Source of the DNA: Glandiceps talaboti
Lineage: Eukaryota > Hemichordata > Enteropneusta > Spengelidae
Assembly: GCF_964340395.1 (NCBI RefSeq)
Contig: NC_135567.1
Span: forward strand, 248,001 to 312,000
Direction: 5' to 3'
DNA: 64,000 nucleotides
The position numbers were made by a program, and so were the translations under genes. Positions 47,472 through 59,015 of the stretch are shown here, piece after piece. The notes beneath the pieces are model-generated. The model worked only from the letters and a program-made list of their open reading frames with translations, did not search any database and had not been told where the DNA came from. Positions within the stretch are counted from its first letter, which is position 1. The number at the start of each line of letters is the position of its first letter.

Positions 47472-48980
47472 ACAAGTCATTGAGAATGACATAGTCCCCG
47501 CTATAATTGGGTTTTAAGGAATTATCACTACTCTGATAACGCAACAACATTTGTGAACCTAAAACAAACAGACTTAGATATGTTGTGTGTGATTGTTGGA
47601 CATGGAATATGCCTCCAACAATAAAGGATTGGTTGGGTATGGGGGATCATATCATGATGAAAATGGAGTCTGAGTTATGGCTTTGGACATGGAAAATTCA
47701 TAAAACAAAATGGCTGCCAGGCAGCCATATTGGATCTTATCACGACGAAAATGGATATGCACATGTATGTCATAGAACACTGTCCTAATACCAACTTTGA
47801 ATGAGATCTGTTTAAGCATGTCTTAGTAATGGCTTTGGACATGGAAAATTCACAAACAAAATGGCTGCCAGGCAGCCATATTGGATCGTATCACAACGAA
47901 AATGGATATGCACATGTATGTCATAGAACACTGTCCTAATACCAACTTTGAATGAGATCTGTTTAAGCATGTCTTAGTAATGGCTTTGGACATGGAAAAT
48001 TCACAAACAAAATGGCAGCCAGGCAGCCATATTGGATCGTATCACAACGAAAATGGATATGCACATGTATGTCATAGAATACTGTCCTAATACCAACTTT
48101 AAATGAGATCTGTTCAAGCATGTCTGAGTTATGGCTTTGGACATGAAAATTCGCAAACAAAATGGCTGCCAGGCAGCCATATTGGATCGTATCACGACAA
48201 AAATGGATATGCACATCTATGTCATAGAACACTGTGCTAATACCAACATTGAATGAGATCTGTTTAAGCATGTCTGGATTATGGCTTTGGACATGGAAAA
48301 TTCACAAACAAAATGGCTGCCAGGCAGCCATATTGGATCGTATCACAACGAAAATGGATATGCACATGTATATCATAGAACACTGTCCTAATACCAACTT
48401 TGAATGAGATCTGTTCAAGCATGTCTGAGTTATGGCTTTGGACATGAAAATTTGCAAACAAAATGGCTACCAGGCAGCCATATTGGATCGTATCACAATG
48501 AAAATGGATATGCACATGTATGTCATAGAACACTGTCCTAATACCAACTTTGAATGAGATCTGTTCAAGCATGTCTGAGTTATGGCTTTGGACATGAAAA
48601 TTCACAAACAAAATGGCTGCTAGGCAGCCATATTGGATCATATCATGACAACAATGAATATGCACATGTATGTCATAGAACACTGTCCTAATGCCAACTT
48701 TGAATGAGATCTGTTAAAGCATGTCTGAGTTATGGCTTTAGACAGGGAAAATTTGCAAACAAAATGGCTGCTAGGTGGCCATATTGGATCGTATCATGAA
48801 ACAAATTGACGTGCATATATATGCCATTGTATGTTGCCCTGTACCAAGTTTGAAAAAATCAGTCCAGGCAACTCCAAGAAACGGCTCTGGACGGACGGAC
48901 GGATGGATGGACGCACGCACTCATGCACGAACAGACGGAACCCAATCCATAAGTCCCCGTCCCGGACGACTAATAATAAA
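47472..48980 (+). mobile_element. Element C, full-length copy with ~150-bp tandem core (copy 1)
   Basis: The start ACAAGTCATTGAGAATGAC contains a 6-bp-stem hairpin (GTCATT/AATGAC) and is shared with copy 2. About 150 bp of 5' sequence follows (ATAGTCCCCGCTAT, TTTTAAGGAATTATCACTAC). The core is eight units of 149-151 bp, each with ATGGCTTTGGACATGGAAAA, ATGGCTGCCAGGCAGCCATA and GTCATAGAACACTGTCC. A GGAC/GGAT microsatellite (48890-48915) and a 3' end with a CGTCCCGGACG hairpin followed by ACTAA come last. Flank, ~150-bp tandem core, ACGG-type microsatellite and 3' flank is the layout of pearl/HINE elements. No protein is encoded. Confidence 0.7.
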
Positions 48981-49092
48981 TCACGTATAATACAATCCTA
49001 TGTCCCAAATATTGTAATTACATAAAAGTACAATGTTTATATTTTTCATCAGTTAAATATCTAGGTATATTTTGTACCAGGAATTCAATATC

Positions 49093-49962
49093 ATTAACTC
49101 TCTATCACGGAAAGTTGCATTTGTTATGACTGGATTAACTCTCTATCACGGAAAGTTGCATTTGTTATCACTGGATTAACTCTCTATCACGGAAAGTTGC
49201 ATTTGTTATGACTGGATTAACTCTCTATCACGGAAAGTTGCATTTGTTATGACTGGATTAACTCTCTATCACGGAAAGTTGCATTTGTTATGACTGGATT
49301 TACTCTCTATCACGGAAAGTTGCATTTGTTATGACTGGATTTACTCTCTATCACGGAAAGTTGCATTTGTTATGACTGGATTAACTCTCTATCACGGAAA
49401 GTTGCATTTGTTATGACTGGATTAACTCTCTATCACGGAAAGTTGCATTTGTTATCACTGGATTTACTCTCTATCACGGAAAGTTGCATTTGTTATGACT
49501 GGATTAACTCTCTATCACGGAAAGTTGCATTTGTTATGACTGGATTTACTCTCTATTATGGAAAGTTGCATTTGTTATGACTGGATTAACTCTCTATCAC
49601 GGAAAGTTGCATTTGTTATGACTGGATTTACTCTCTATTATGGAAAGTTGCATTTGTTATGACTGGATTAACTCTCTATCACGGAAAGTTGCATTTGTTA
49701 TAATGACTGGATTAACTCTATTATGGAAAGTTGCATTTGTTATGACTGGATTAACACTCTATCACGGAAAGTTGCATTTGTTATGACTGGATTTACTCTC
49801 TATCACGGAAAGTTGCATTTGTTATCACTGGATTAACTCTCTATTATGGAAAGTTGCATTTGTTATCACTGGATTAACTCTCTATCACGGAAAGTTGCAT
49901 TTGTTATGACTGGATTAACTCTCTATCACGGAAAGTTGCATTTGTTATGACTGGATTAACTT
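49093..49962. repeat. 41-bp satellite, about 21 copies
   Basis: Units contain TCTCTATCACGGAAAGTTGC then ATTTGTTATGACTGGATTAA. Variants are CACGG/TATGG, TATGAC/TATCAC and GATTAAC/GATTTAC. One unit near 49700 has an extra TAA and a deletion of CTC. Confidence 0.95.
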
Positions 49963-51582
49963 TAGGTGAATATGTGCAGAGTTTTCCTGCAAATAAGACT
50001 TGCTAACCTACTTTATTAGATATTGTACTGGTTATTCATTCAAAATATGCCTGACATGTCATAAATTGCTATTCAACTAAAATAAATAGGTTTATTGACT
50101 TGGAGCTTTAATTTGGCATAACCATGAAAACAATTCATTTATTGCAATTAATTTTAACCAAAATAGCACAAGATAATTTTCTTGAAATTATAAATTTTCT
50201 TCAAAAATAAACATAATTTATATTGAGTGATGCATAAACAATTTGACAAAAACACAGGGTGTACTAAGTGGTTGTGTTTTCAGTACACATACAATGTAGG
50301 TAATAGATACTAACACTTCACACATACAATGTAGGTAGTAGATACTAACACTTCACACATATTCTGTGAGAGGAAAGTGCCAAAGCCTTTGGGATATATA
50401 TAAGAACTGTTGATGTGTTTCCACGGTGATGATCAGAATAGTGATAGTGCTTCTACTGTATTTTAAATGTTGAATAATGAAAGAGTTGAATGGATGCCTG
50501 ACTGACTCATGCATGACAGGGATGCAAAATTCAATATCCATTTTGCAGCAACAAGATTTTCCTGCAAAACATATTTTGCACATTTTTGTACACTTTTATT
50601 TTGCTGTATTTTATTCTAGAGAGAAATACTAGTACTTATCAATATGTATGAACTGTGATTATGATTTGAGTTCAAATACATGGGAAAATTTGATAAACAT
50701 TGAGCAGCCAGTTAACCAAGTGAAGAGAAGGTGACAAATCCTTTGGGAGATATGTAAGGCCTATTGATGTAACCACAACAAAGATAGTCTACATACATTG
50801 AAGAGCCAACAACTAACTCAGTCATTTCATGAAGACATTTTCCCGCTAAAACTGTTTGAACAAAATTTGTGTTTTTTTGTAACGTTTTGATGGACTCAGG
50901 GATGTACATCTATAGAGAGTATTTATCAGTCAATTGATAAATATTCAGTTTTTTTAGTGACTTATAATTTTCATAAATGCATTTTTGAAATTCCACTTTT
51001 AACGAAATCTCTGGCAAATAGAAAACACATGTAATATCTTATTAGAATTCTTCAGTCCTCAAATGGGCAATGACAATTTGACTGATGTATTTACTCATAT
51101 GCAAATTATCTTTTAATAAATTCTGACTTCAATATCATAGTACTCATGGAAATATGATAATTCTGAGGATTTTTAATCATATGATTTCAGAAAATTGGAC
51201 AATTGAATTTTCATACTATTTTCTAGTAAACAATATTGGATAAGATACATGCCTGGCTCTCATAATTTAGGTTTACTATAATTCATGTTAATTCATGCAT
51301 TGAAATTCATATCACATCTCCACATCTCATTATTTATTCCAATCTGATTAAGCAGCTAGATGTCTTTATTTACCTCCATTTCCATCATTTTGTGTTGTTT
51401 GTTTTGTTGTGGGTGATTGCTGCCCTCCCTGTGTAAAAGAAATTCTTGTTTGAATCGCATGCTTTTGAGTAGCCAATCAGGATGAGCATTACGTTGGCAG
51501 ATGCACACACTGGAGAAATTAAAAAAACAAACCAACAAACATATACAGGGAAGATTGCATTGATGACACAACCTGTCAGTAC
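49963..51582. other. No gene recognised; one small duplication
   Basis: AT-rich single-copy sequence. A 35-bp direct duplication (CACATACAATGTAGGTA with ATAGATACTAACACTT) lies at 50286-50360. Frames at 50353-50583, 50712-50909 and 51356-51586 on the minus strand show no recognised domain. Confidence 0.4.
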
Positions 51583-51888
51583 TCATTAGTGCTCAGTAGA
51601 TTTGGAATGATAGATTTTTGACCAAAAATACATTTTTAGACATAATCTGAATATCAATAATGGGATCATCATGTCATAATCTAAACATGCCTAAAAATAT
51701 TCCCACAACATTTCGGACTGATATGCCCAGTAAATTTATGTTTTTTTAACAAAAATCACATTTGTTTACCTAAATCACACACCTGCGATACAATCATTTT
51801 GCCTTGAACCATGTCCCAACTGGACATCACATGTGATGTCTGCACCAAATACCAAGGTAATTGTTCTAGAAATTCTTTAGTTTAAGTT

Positions 51889-51983
<95 letters not shown>

Positions 51984-52064
51984 GCCAAACAGGTAGAGAG
52001 ATCCAGATACTGCACCATGCCTATAGCACTACTCAACTTCATTAGTTCGGTTCAGTACTGCTAA
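51583..52064 (+). mobile_element. Element A, 3' part (copy 9)
   Basis: The copy begins within the A/T-rich repeats (GTGCTCAGTAGATTTGGAAT, GATTTTTGACCAAAAATA), continues through CCCAACTGGACATCAC and a (CA)n run, and ends CTATAGCACTACTCAAC then TTCGGTTCAGTACTGCTAA. The terminal hairpin is more diverged than in other copies. Confidence 0.65.
51890..51979. repeat. (CA)n microsatellite
   Basis: An uninterrupted CA run of about 90 bp forms the microsatellite module of element A copy 9. Confidence 0.97.
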
Positions 52065-52840
52065 TTAAAAATACAATATCAAATTTGATATACATGTAAA
52101 TATTTAATAAATCACAGTGAGTTTCTATGATTTCACAACATGTTTTGTTTTTGAATTAATATGATTGTTTTTAACGGAAACAATAGCAAATATATATCAA
52201 TGAAACAGTATCAATATTTGTTTTATTTTCGAATACACCCAGAAATTTGAAGAAAGAAAATTCCCGCCAAAAACATAATTTTGTGCATTTTTTTTGTTTT
52301 ACTTCAAAGAAAATAATAGCAACCATCAATATACATGAAATCTTATCAAAAGTTGGGTTCATGTTCAAATACACAAAAAAATAATTAGCAAAGTCATGGA
52401 TGTCAACATATGCATGTATGTAAAGACTATTGATAAAGTCACCCTTCACAAAAAAGATCAGAAAAAAGATAATATTACTTTTAATCCTGTACATTGTCTT
52501 AGTTTGCTGAGTAATATATCTAGAATTCCTTACTATTTGAAAACTCTTATCTCTGATATGAGTCATGTTTTACCATTTTATAAATCTCTACACCTAGTGA
52601 ACCCAGCTGCAAATTCTACACAATATTACTTATAAATATTCACAAATTCCATTCAAATCAAATTCTATGATATGTGATTTCCTGGACATACATCCTTCTA
52701 TGACATCCGTGTCTTTCCAGATCTTTATCCCAGTCTTTCCAGTGCTTGCAGCAAGTTTTTCATGCATGTCAGCCTGCAAATCATTTTGTATTATTAATGG
52801 CTTTTAATTTGAGTTATTCGCTTGTCTATAATGACAAGGG
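52065..52840. other. No gene recognised
   Basis: Very AT-rich. The 131-codon minus frame at 52171-52566 and the plus frame at 52396-52635 are Phe/Ile/Asn-rich without any domain, and I do not call either. Confidence 0.4.
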
Positions 52841-53031
52841 ATGGTCTATGTATAGACTAGAGATGGCCTATGTATATACTAGAGATGGTCTATGTATAGA
52901 CTAGAGATGGTCTATGTATATACTAGAGATGGTCTATGTATAGACTAGAGATGGTCTATGTATAGACTAGAGATGGCTAATGTATATACTAGGGATGGTC
53001 TATGTATAGACTAGAGATGGTCTATGTATAG
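52841..53031. repeat. 22-bp tandem repeat, about 9 copies
   Basis: Units read GATGGTCTATGTATAGACTA then GA, with variants TATACT and GGCCTA. CTATGTATAG is nearly palindromic. The array runs directly into the 5' end of element C copy 2 at 53032. Confidence 0.9.
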
Positions 53032-53689
53032 ACAAGTCATTGAGAATGACATAGTCCCCGCTATGATTGGGTTTTAAGGAATTATCACTACTCTGATCAC
53101 GCAACAACAATTGTGAACCTAAATCAAACAAACTTAGATATGTTGTGTCTGCTTGTTCGACATGGAACATGCCTACAACAATAAAGTATGGGTCGGGTAT
53201 GGGGGATCGTATCACAACGAAAATGAATATGCACATGTATGTCATTGAACACTGTCCTAATACAAACTTTGAATGAGATCTGTTCAAGCATGTCCGAGTT
53301 ATGGCTTTGAACATGGAAAATTCACAAACAAAATGGCTGCTAGGCGGCCATATTGGCTCGTATCATGACAACAAATGGATATGCACATGTATGTCATAGA
53401 ACACTGTCTTAATACCAACTTTGAATGAGATCTGTTCAAGCATGTCTGAGTTATGGCTTTGGACATAGAAAAATCGCAAACAAAATGGCTGCCAGGCAGC
53501 CATATTGGATCGTATCACGATGAAAATGGATATGCACATGTATGTCATAGAACACTGTCCTAATACCAACTTTGAATGAGATCTGTTCAAGCATGTCCGA
53601 GTTATGGCTTTGGACATGGAAAATTCACAAACAAAATGGCTGCTAGGCGGCCATATTGGATTGTACCATGAAACAAATTGACTTTATGC

Positions 53690-54725
53690 CAGGCCTCGAA
53701 ATTAGTTTTTTTTCCCACAAGCCCATTGGGCAGGTGGTTGAAAATTTTACCTGCCCAACCAAAATTTTACCTGCCCAATTCACCTTTCACTAATTTTGTT
53801 ACTAGTCCTTTAGTTCAAGTCTTCTACGGTAAGTACCACTATTGAGCCACCTGTCTAATGCCCTGATCGCAACATAAGTCATAGCCTCACTCTCTGGCCC
53901 ATCCAATACAATACGTAGTAACGCATCTAATGAGTCGATATACTCATCAGTGAACTGCGCCAATCGTTCTCTTCTCAACCATTTATATTCTTTCTCCCAT
54001 TCTTCACGGAATTTTCGCTTTCTTTTCCTTTCATCCTGCTTCCAAAACGTTGTCGATTTGCTATCTCCGTCATCATCTTTGTGTGACTTTTCAGTCTCTT
54101 TCGATGTACTTGGTATTGCCACTAAATTATCACTCTCCATACGCAACTTCCCAGCTTTCTCGCCGTCACCACCCTCACTTTCTTTTCTTTCTTACTTCTT
54201 CTTCTTTTCATTTGTATCATTGTTTGAAGACTTCGTAAATCCAAACTTTAATAAGCTCATGTTTATTCAACAGCTTTCATTTAATAGTATACGTAACGTC
54301 ACTTCGAGGTCAAGGCCCGCTGAGGTAAATACTACTTCATGAACACATGACATGGCTGGTCACATGAGTGAAACACATGGTTGCTATTGATATGCAAATC
54401 AAACCAATTCGTGCTTATGACGCGAATGTCCATATATGGAGAGGTTGAAAGGTCATTGCATTCTGGCATTAGGCAATGCGGAAATGAAGAAACTTAGGTT
54501 TGATCGAAACAAGGGCAAGCTAAGTTACAAGAGACAAATCGACAAAAAATAAAACCCCCAAACGATCGCGATAACAATTATTGACCAAATTAGAATAAGC
54601 AGTTTATAATAAAGTATTCAAAAAAAAGCGCCGGCCCAACTGGGCAGGTGTGCATAAATTTTACCGGCCCAGCACCACTTTTCACCTGCCCTGGGCCGCT
54701 GGGCCGGCGGGAATTTCGAGCCCTG
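53690..54725. mobile_element. hAT-like element nested in element C
   Basis: The ends are inverted: CAGGCCTCGAAATT (53690-53703) and AATTTCGAGCCCTG (54712-54725), 13 of 14 matching. Comparison with element C copy 1 shows that this segment interrupts a continuous core unit. CAGG..TCGAAATT ends are common in hAT-type elements. Subterminal ACCTGCCCA/TGGGCAGGT words recur on both sides (two left, two right) and may be transposase-binding sites. A clean 8-bp target duplication is not visible: left flank CTTTATGC, right flank GCATATGT. At 1,036 bp it is too short for a full transposase. Confidence 0.65.
53802..54260 (-). pseudogene. Decayed ORF of the hAT-like element (possible transposase N-terminus)
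   Basis: A frame of about 153 codons starts with ATG at 54260 (MSLLKFGFTKSS) and has one in-frame TAA at 54192-54194, within a Lys run. It continues through MESDNLVAIPSTSKETEKS and a basic block, ERKRKRKFREEWEKEYKWLR, to a stop at 53802. The KFREEW..EYKWL pattern recalls the region before the zinc finger in hAT-type and related TTF proteins, but the expected Cys/His residues do not follow. The C-terminal half (TDEYIDSLDALLRIVLDG) is unrecognised. No catalytic domain is present. The relation to hAT transposase is an inference from the pattern and from the surrounding terminal inverted repeats. Confidence 0.5.
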
Positions 54726-54765
54726 GCATATGTATGCCATTGTATGTTGTCCCTGTACCAAGTTT

Positions 54766-54946
54766 GAACTTTGTGTAACTATGTATACATCTACAGTAAC
54801 TAATAGACAGATTGTGTAACCATGTATACATCTACAGTAACTAATAGTAATAGACATTGTGTAGCGATACTTTTAGAGTATTTTTCAATACACCAACAAA
54901 TTAGCAAAAAAGAGTGAAACAGGTCAGTGCAGTGAATGTGTATGAG
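54766..54946. other. Short duplication, no gene
   Basis: The segment ATTGTGTAACYATGTATACA with TCTACAGTAACTAATAG is repeated about 50 bp apart at 54770-54850. Nothing else is recognisable. Confidence 0.5.
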
Positions 54947-54982
54947 TGTATGTATGTATGTATGTATGTATGTATGTACTGG

Positions 54983-55051
<69 letters not shown>

Positions 55052-55061
55052 ATGTGTGTGT
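54947..55061. repeat. (GTAT)n/(GT)n microsatellite
   Basis: A GTAT run of about 30 bp and a GT run of about 70 bp. The frames across it are artefacts. Confidence 0.97.
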
Positions 55062-55172
55062 CTGTATCCAATTCATTACTCTGTTACTTTGTTTTTTTAG
55101 ATAGTTTATTAAGTAATCTATCTGATTCATTAGTTATTTTCAGCTTTATGTTTTGGCATTTGAATCAGTAGG

Positions 55173-57757
55173 TAATTAGAACACTTCAGACATAGTCTCT
55201 GGTCACACTAACTGATAATTAGAACACTTCAGACATAGTCTATGGTCACACTAACTGATAATTAGAACACTTCAGACATAGTCCATTGTCACACTAACTG
55301 ATAATTAGAACACTTCAGACATAGTCCATTGTCACACTAACTGATAATTAGAACACTTCAGACATAGTCTATGGTCACACTAACTGATAATTAGAACACT
55401 TCAGACATAGTCGCTGGTCACACTAACTGATAATTAGAACACTTCAGACAGAGTCTATGGTCACACTAACTGATAATTAGAACACTTCAGACATAGTCCA
55501 TTGTCACACTAACTGATAATTAGAACACTTCAGACATAGTCTATGGTCACACTAACTGATACTTAGAACACTTGAGACATAGTCTATTGTCACACTAACT
55601 GATAATTAGAACACTTCAGACATAGTCTATTGTCACACTAACTGATAATTAGAACACTTCAGACATAGTCTATGGCCACACTAACTGATAATTAGAACAC
55701 TTCAGACATAGTCTATGGTCACACTAACTGATAATTAGAACACTTCAGACATAGTCTATGGTCACACTAACTGATAATTAGAACACTTCAGACACAGTCT
55801 ATGGTCACACTAACTGATAATTAGAACACTTCAGACATAGTCCATTGTCACACTAACTGATAATTAGAACACTTCAGACATAGTCTATGGTCACACTAAC
55901 TGATAATTAGAACACTTCAGACATAGTCTATGGTCACACTAACTGATAATTAGAACACTTCAGACATGGTCTATGGTCACACTAACTGATAATTAGAACA
56001 CTTCAGACATAGTCTATGGTCACACTAACTGATAATTAGAACACTTCAGACATAGTCCATTGTCACACTAACTGATAATTAGAACACTTCAGACATAGTC
56101 TATGGTCACACTAACTGATAATTAGAACACTTTAGACATAGTCTATGGTCACACTAACTGATAATTAGAACACTTCAGACATAGTCCATTGTCACACTAA
56201 CTGATAATTAGAACACTTCAGACATAGTCTATGCTCACACTAACTGATAATTAGAACACTTCAGACATAGTCTATGGTCACACTAACTGATAATTAGAAC
56301 ACTTCAGACATGGTCTATGGTCACACTAACTGATAATTAGAACACTTCAGACATAGTCTATGGTCACACTAACTGATAATTAGAACACTTCAGACATAGT
56401 CTATGGTCACACTAACTGATAATTAGAACACTTCAGACATGGTCTATGGTCACACTAACTGATAATTAGAACACTTCAGACATAGTCTATGGTCACACTA
56501 ACTGATAATTAGAACACTTCAGACATAGTCTATGGTCACACTAACTGATAATTAGAACACTTCAGACATAGTCTATTGTCACACTAACTGATAATTAGAA
56601 CACTTCAGACATAGTCCATTGTCACACTAACTGATAATTAGAACACTTCAGACATAGTCTATTGTCACACTAACTGATAATTAGAACACTTCAGACATAG
56701 TCTATTGTCACACTAACTGATAATTAGAACACTTCAGACATAGTCCATTGTCACACTAACTGATAATTAGAACACTTCAGACATGGTCTATGGTCACACT
56801 AACTGATAATTAGAACACTTCAGACATAGTCTATGGTCACACTAACTGATAATTAGAACACTTCAGACATAGTCTATGCTCACACTAACTGATAATTAGA
56901 ACACTTCAGACATAGTCTATGGTCACACTAACTGATAATTAGAACACTTCAGACATAGTCTATGGTCACACTAACTGATAATTAGAACACTTCAGACATA
57001 GTCTATGGTCACACTAACTGATAATTAGAACACTTCAGACATAGTCTATGGTCACACTAACTGATAATTAGAACACTTCAGACATAGTCCATTGTCACAC
57101 TAACTGATAATTAGAACACTTCAGACATAGTCTATTGTCACACTAACTGATAATTAGAACACTTCAGACATAGTCCATTGTCACACTAACTGATAATTAG
57201 AACACTTCAGACATAGTCTATTGTCACACTAACTGATAATTAGAACACTTCAGACATAGTCCATTGTCACACTAACTGATAATTAGAACACTTCAGACAT
57301 GGTCTATGGTCACACTAACTGATAATTAGAACACTTCAGACATAGTCTATGGTCACACTAACTGATAATTAGAACACTTCAGACATAGTCTATGCTCACA
57401 CTAACTGATAATTAGAACACTTCAGACATAGTCTATGGTCACACTAACTGATAATTAGAACACTTCAGACATAGTCTATGGTCACACTAACTGATAATTA
57501 GAACACTTCAGACATAGTCTATGGTCACACTAACTGATAATTAGAACACTTCAGACATAGTCTATGGTCACACTAACTGATAATTAGAACACTTCAGACA
57601 TAGTCCATTGTCACACTAACTGATAATTAGAACACTTCAGACATAGTCTATTGTCACACTAACTGATAATTAGAACACTTCAGACATAGTCCATTGTCAC
57701 ACTAACTGATAATTAGAACACTTCAGACATAGTCTATTGTCACACTAACTGATAATT
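55173..57757. repeat. 43-bp satellite, about 60 copies
   Basis: Units contain GATAATTAGAACACTTCAGA then CATAGTCTATGGTCACACTA and ACT. Common alternatives are CCATTG, CTATTG and CTATGC for CTATGG, and CATGGTC for CATAGTC. The rare CTATGCTC variant at 56874-56882 recurs 516 bp (12 units) later with the same neighbours, showing duplication of a 12-unit block. The array ends cleanly at GATAATTTG. Confidence 0.97.
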
Positions 57758-58299
57758 TGTATCAAACGCTTTTACAACTGTATCTCTGTCAAATTGAAAG
57801 TTCACGCTGTTGTTCGTACTTCATGTCATGGAACTCAGTTTGTACATTGCGGAATTCACCGTATTGTTTAGTTTTTTCGGCCTGCATAGTGGAAGGGCCC
57901 GGTAAAATCAACCCATCATCCATCGCCCCTTAGCATGTGACGAACTACTCGATCAAATATTTTATAAGGATGGATTGCATGATCAGATGCTGAAAGTTTT
58001 ACACAAAGGAACTTACAAGTTTGTTGGATGGGATGTTTATTTGCATTACTGATGTAACAATTTTATGATTTGTTTAACTTTTGAGGAACGCACAATGTGT
58101 ACACTTCCTTCTAAATGTAATACAATGTAGTTTAAATTACGGATATTCCATGTTGTGACAAAGAAACCACAAGTATTACGCACATATTTTCTGGTGCCCT
58201 ATTCTAAATTGGCGTCTTAAGTTTGGCTAATTGTATCAAAAATATTCTCGCCAAATACAGATTTTATTCGCATTTTGCGATTTGGCAAGTGGGCAGCGG
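57758..58299. other. No gene recognised; higher-complexity single-copy stretch
   Basis: This is one of the few non-repetitive stretches in the window with several CpGs (TTTTTCGGCCTGCATAG, GAAGGGCCCGGTAAAATC). I find no long frame, splice-bounded exon or family match. Confidence 0.4.
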
Positions 58300-58447
58300 A
58301 AACACTGCATACATACACGCACACATGCATGCACACACATACACACAGATGGACAGACACCATACCATGCCTATACTAAACTCACAGATGGACAGACACC
58401 ATACCATGCCTATGCTAAACTAAACCTTATTAGTTGAGTTGTGCTAA
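58300..58447 (+). mobile_element. Element A, 3' end with duplicated subterminal segment (copy 10)
   Basis: A CACACATGCATGCACACA microsatellite is followed by two tandem copies of CAGATGGACAGACACCATAC then CATGCCTAT, and the terminus CTAAACCTTATTAGTTGAG then TTGTGCTAA. The hairpin is weakened by substitutions. The 5' parts are missing. Confidence 0.55.
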
Positions 58448-59015
58448 TAAAAGGACGTCAAAATATAGCTGAAAGATTAACCTTACAAATATTCACTGGC
58501 AGATAAATGTTATGCCATTCAAAAATATCACACACTTTACCTTTCGGTAAATTTTTGTTTTATCACTTATCCAACATATTTTAATTCAATAAATATTTCA
58601 TATTTCAAAATGTTTCTTTCTATATTTATCACTTTCTAATATCAGTTGCTGGGTTACGTTAATTTCTGTGATTCCACTCAACAATAAATTTGAACTCACC
58701 CAACATAATAATTTGTGTAATTTAGCAAGAATGAGTATGACATCGTGTCATTTCCCGTTCACGTTCAGTAAATTTTATGCAACAATAATGTTTTCAAAAT
58801 GGCTACTAGCTGAAACACTAGCCTTTTGTGACTACACAAAACCCATTGCCATGGAAACATGGTAAGCACTATGGGAACATGCCAACCCTTCACTTGTACA
58901 TGTACAAGATCTGACATCCAATTGGACTGTTCTAGTCTACAAAACCAATCACCATGGAAACATTGTAACCTACATTTGCACATAAGACATCAAGTCATCC
59001 AAGAATTGTCTGCGA
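58448..59015. other. No gene recognised
   Basis: AT-rich to moderate composition. CCATGGAAACA occurs twice (about 58850 and 58951), related to the X-box pattern but with the wrong first base. Frames here show no domain. Confidence 0.4.

Larger units (their letters stand above)
53032..54765 (+). mobile_element. Element C, shorter copy (copy 2) with a nested hAT-like element
   Basis: The first 150 bp match copy 1 closely from ACAAGTCATTGAGAATGAC on. Three to four core units follow at 151-152-bp spacing (anchor positions 53234, 53386 and 53537). The last unit is interrupted at 53690 by the hAT-like element and resumes after 54725 with TATGCCATTGTATGTTG and CCTGTACCAAGTTTGAA. The element then ends early, without the GGAC microsatellite seen in copy 1. 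Confidence 0.7.

Noticed and set aside
47963-48683. Minus frames with repeated FYDIHVHIHFRCDTIQYGCL segments
   Set aside because: They are translations of the ~150-bp core units of element C and shift wherever unit length changes from 150 to 151.
52171-52566. 131-codon minus frame
   Set aside because: It has AT-rich Phe/Ile composition, no domain and no promoter or splice context; it fits chance openness.
53950-54342. 130-codon plus frame rich in Ser, Phe and Leu
   Set aside because: It is the antisense shadow of the Lys/Glu-rich ORF of the hAT-like element.
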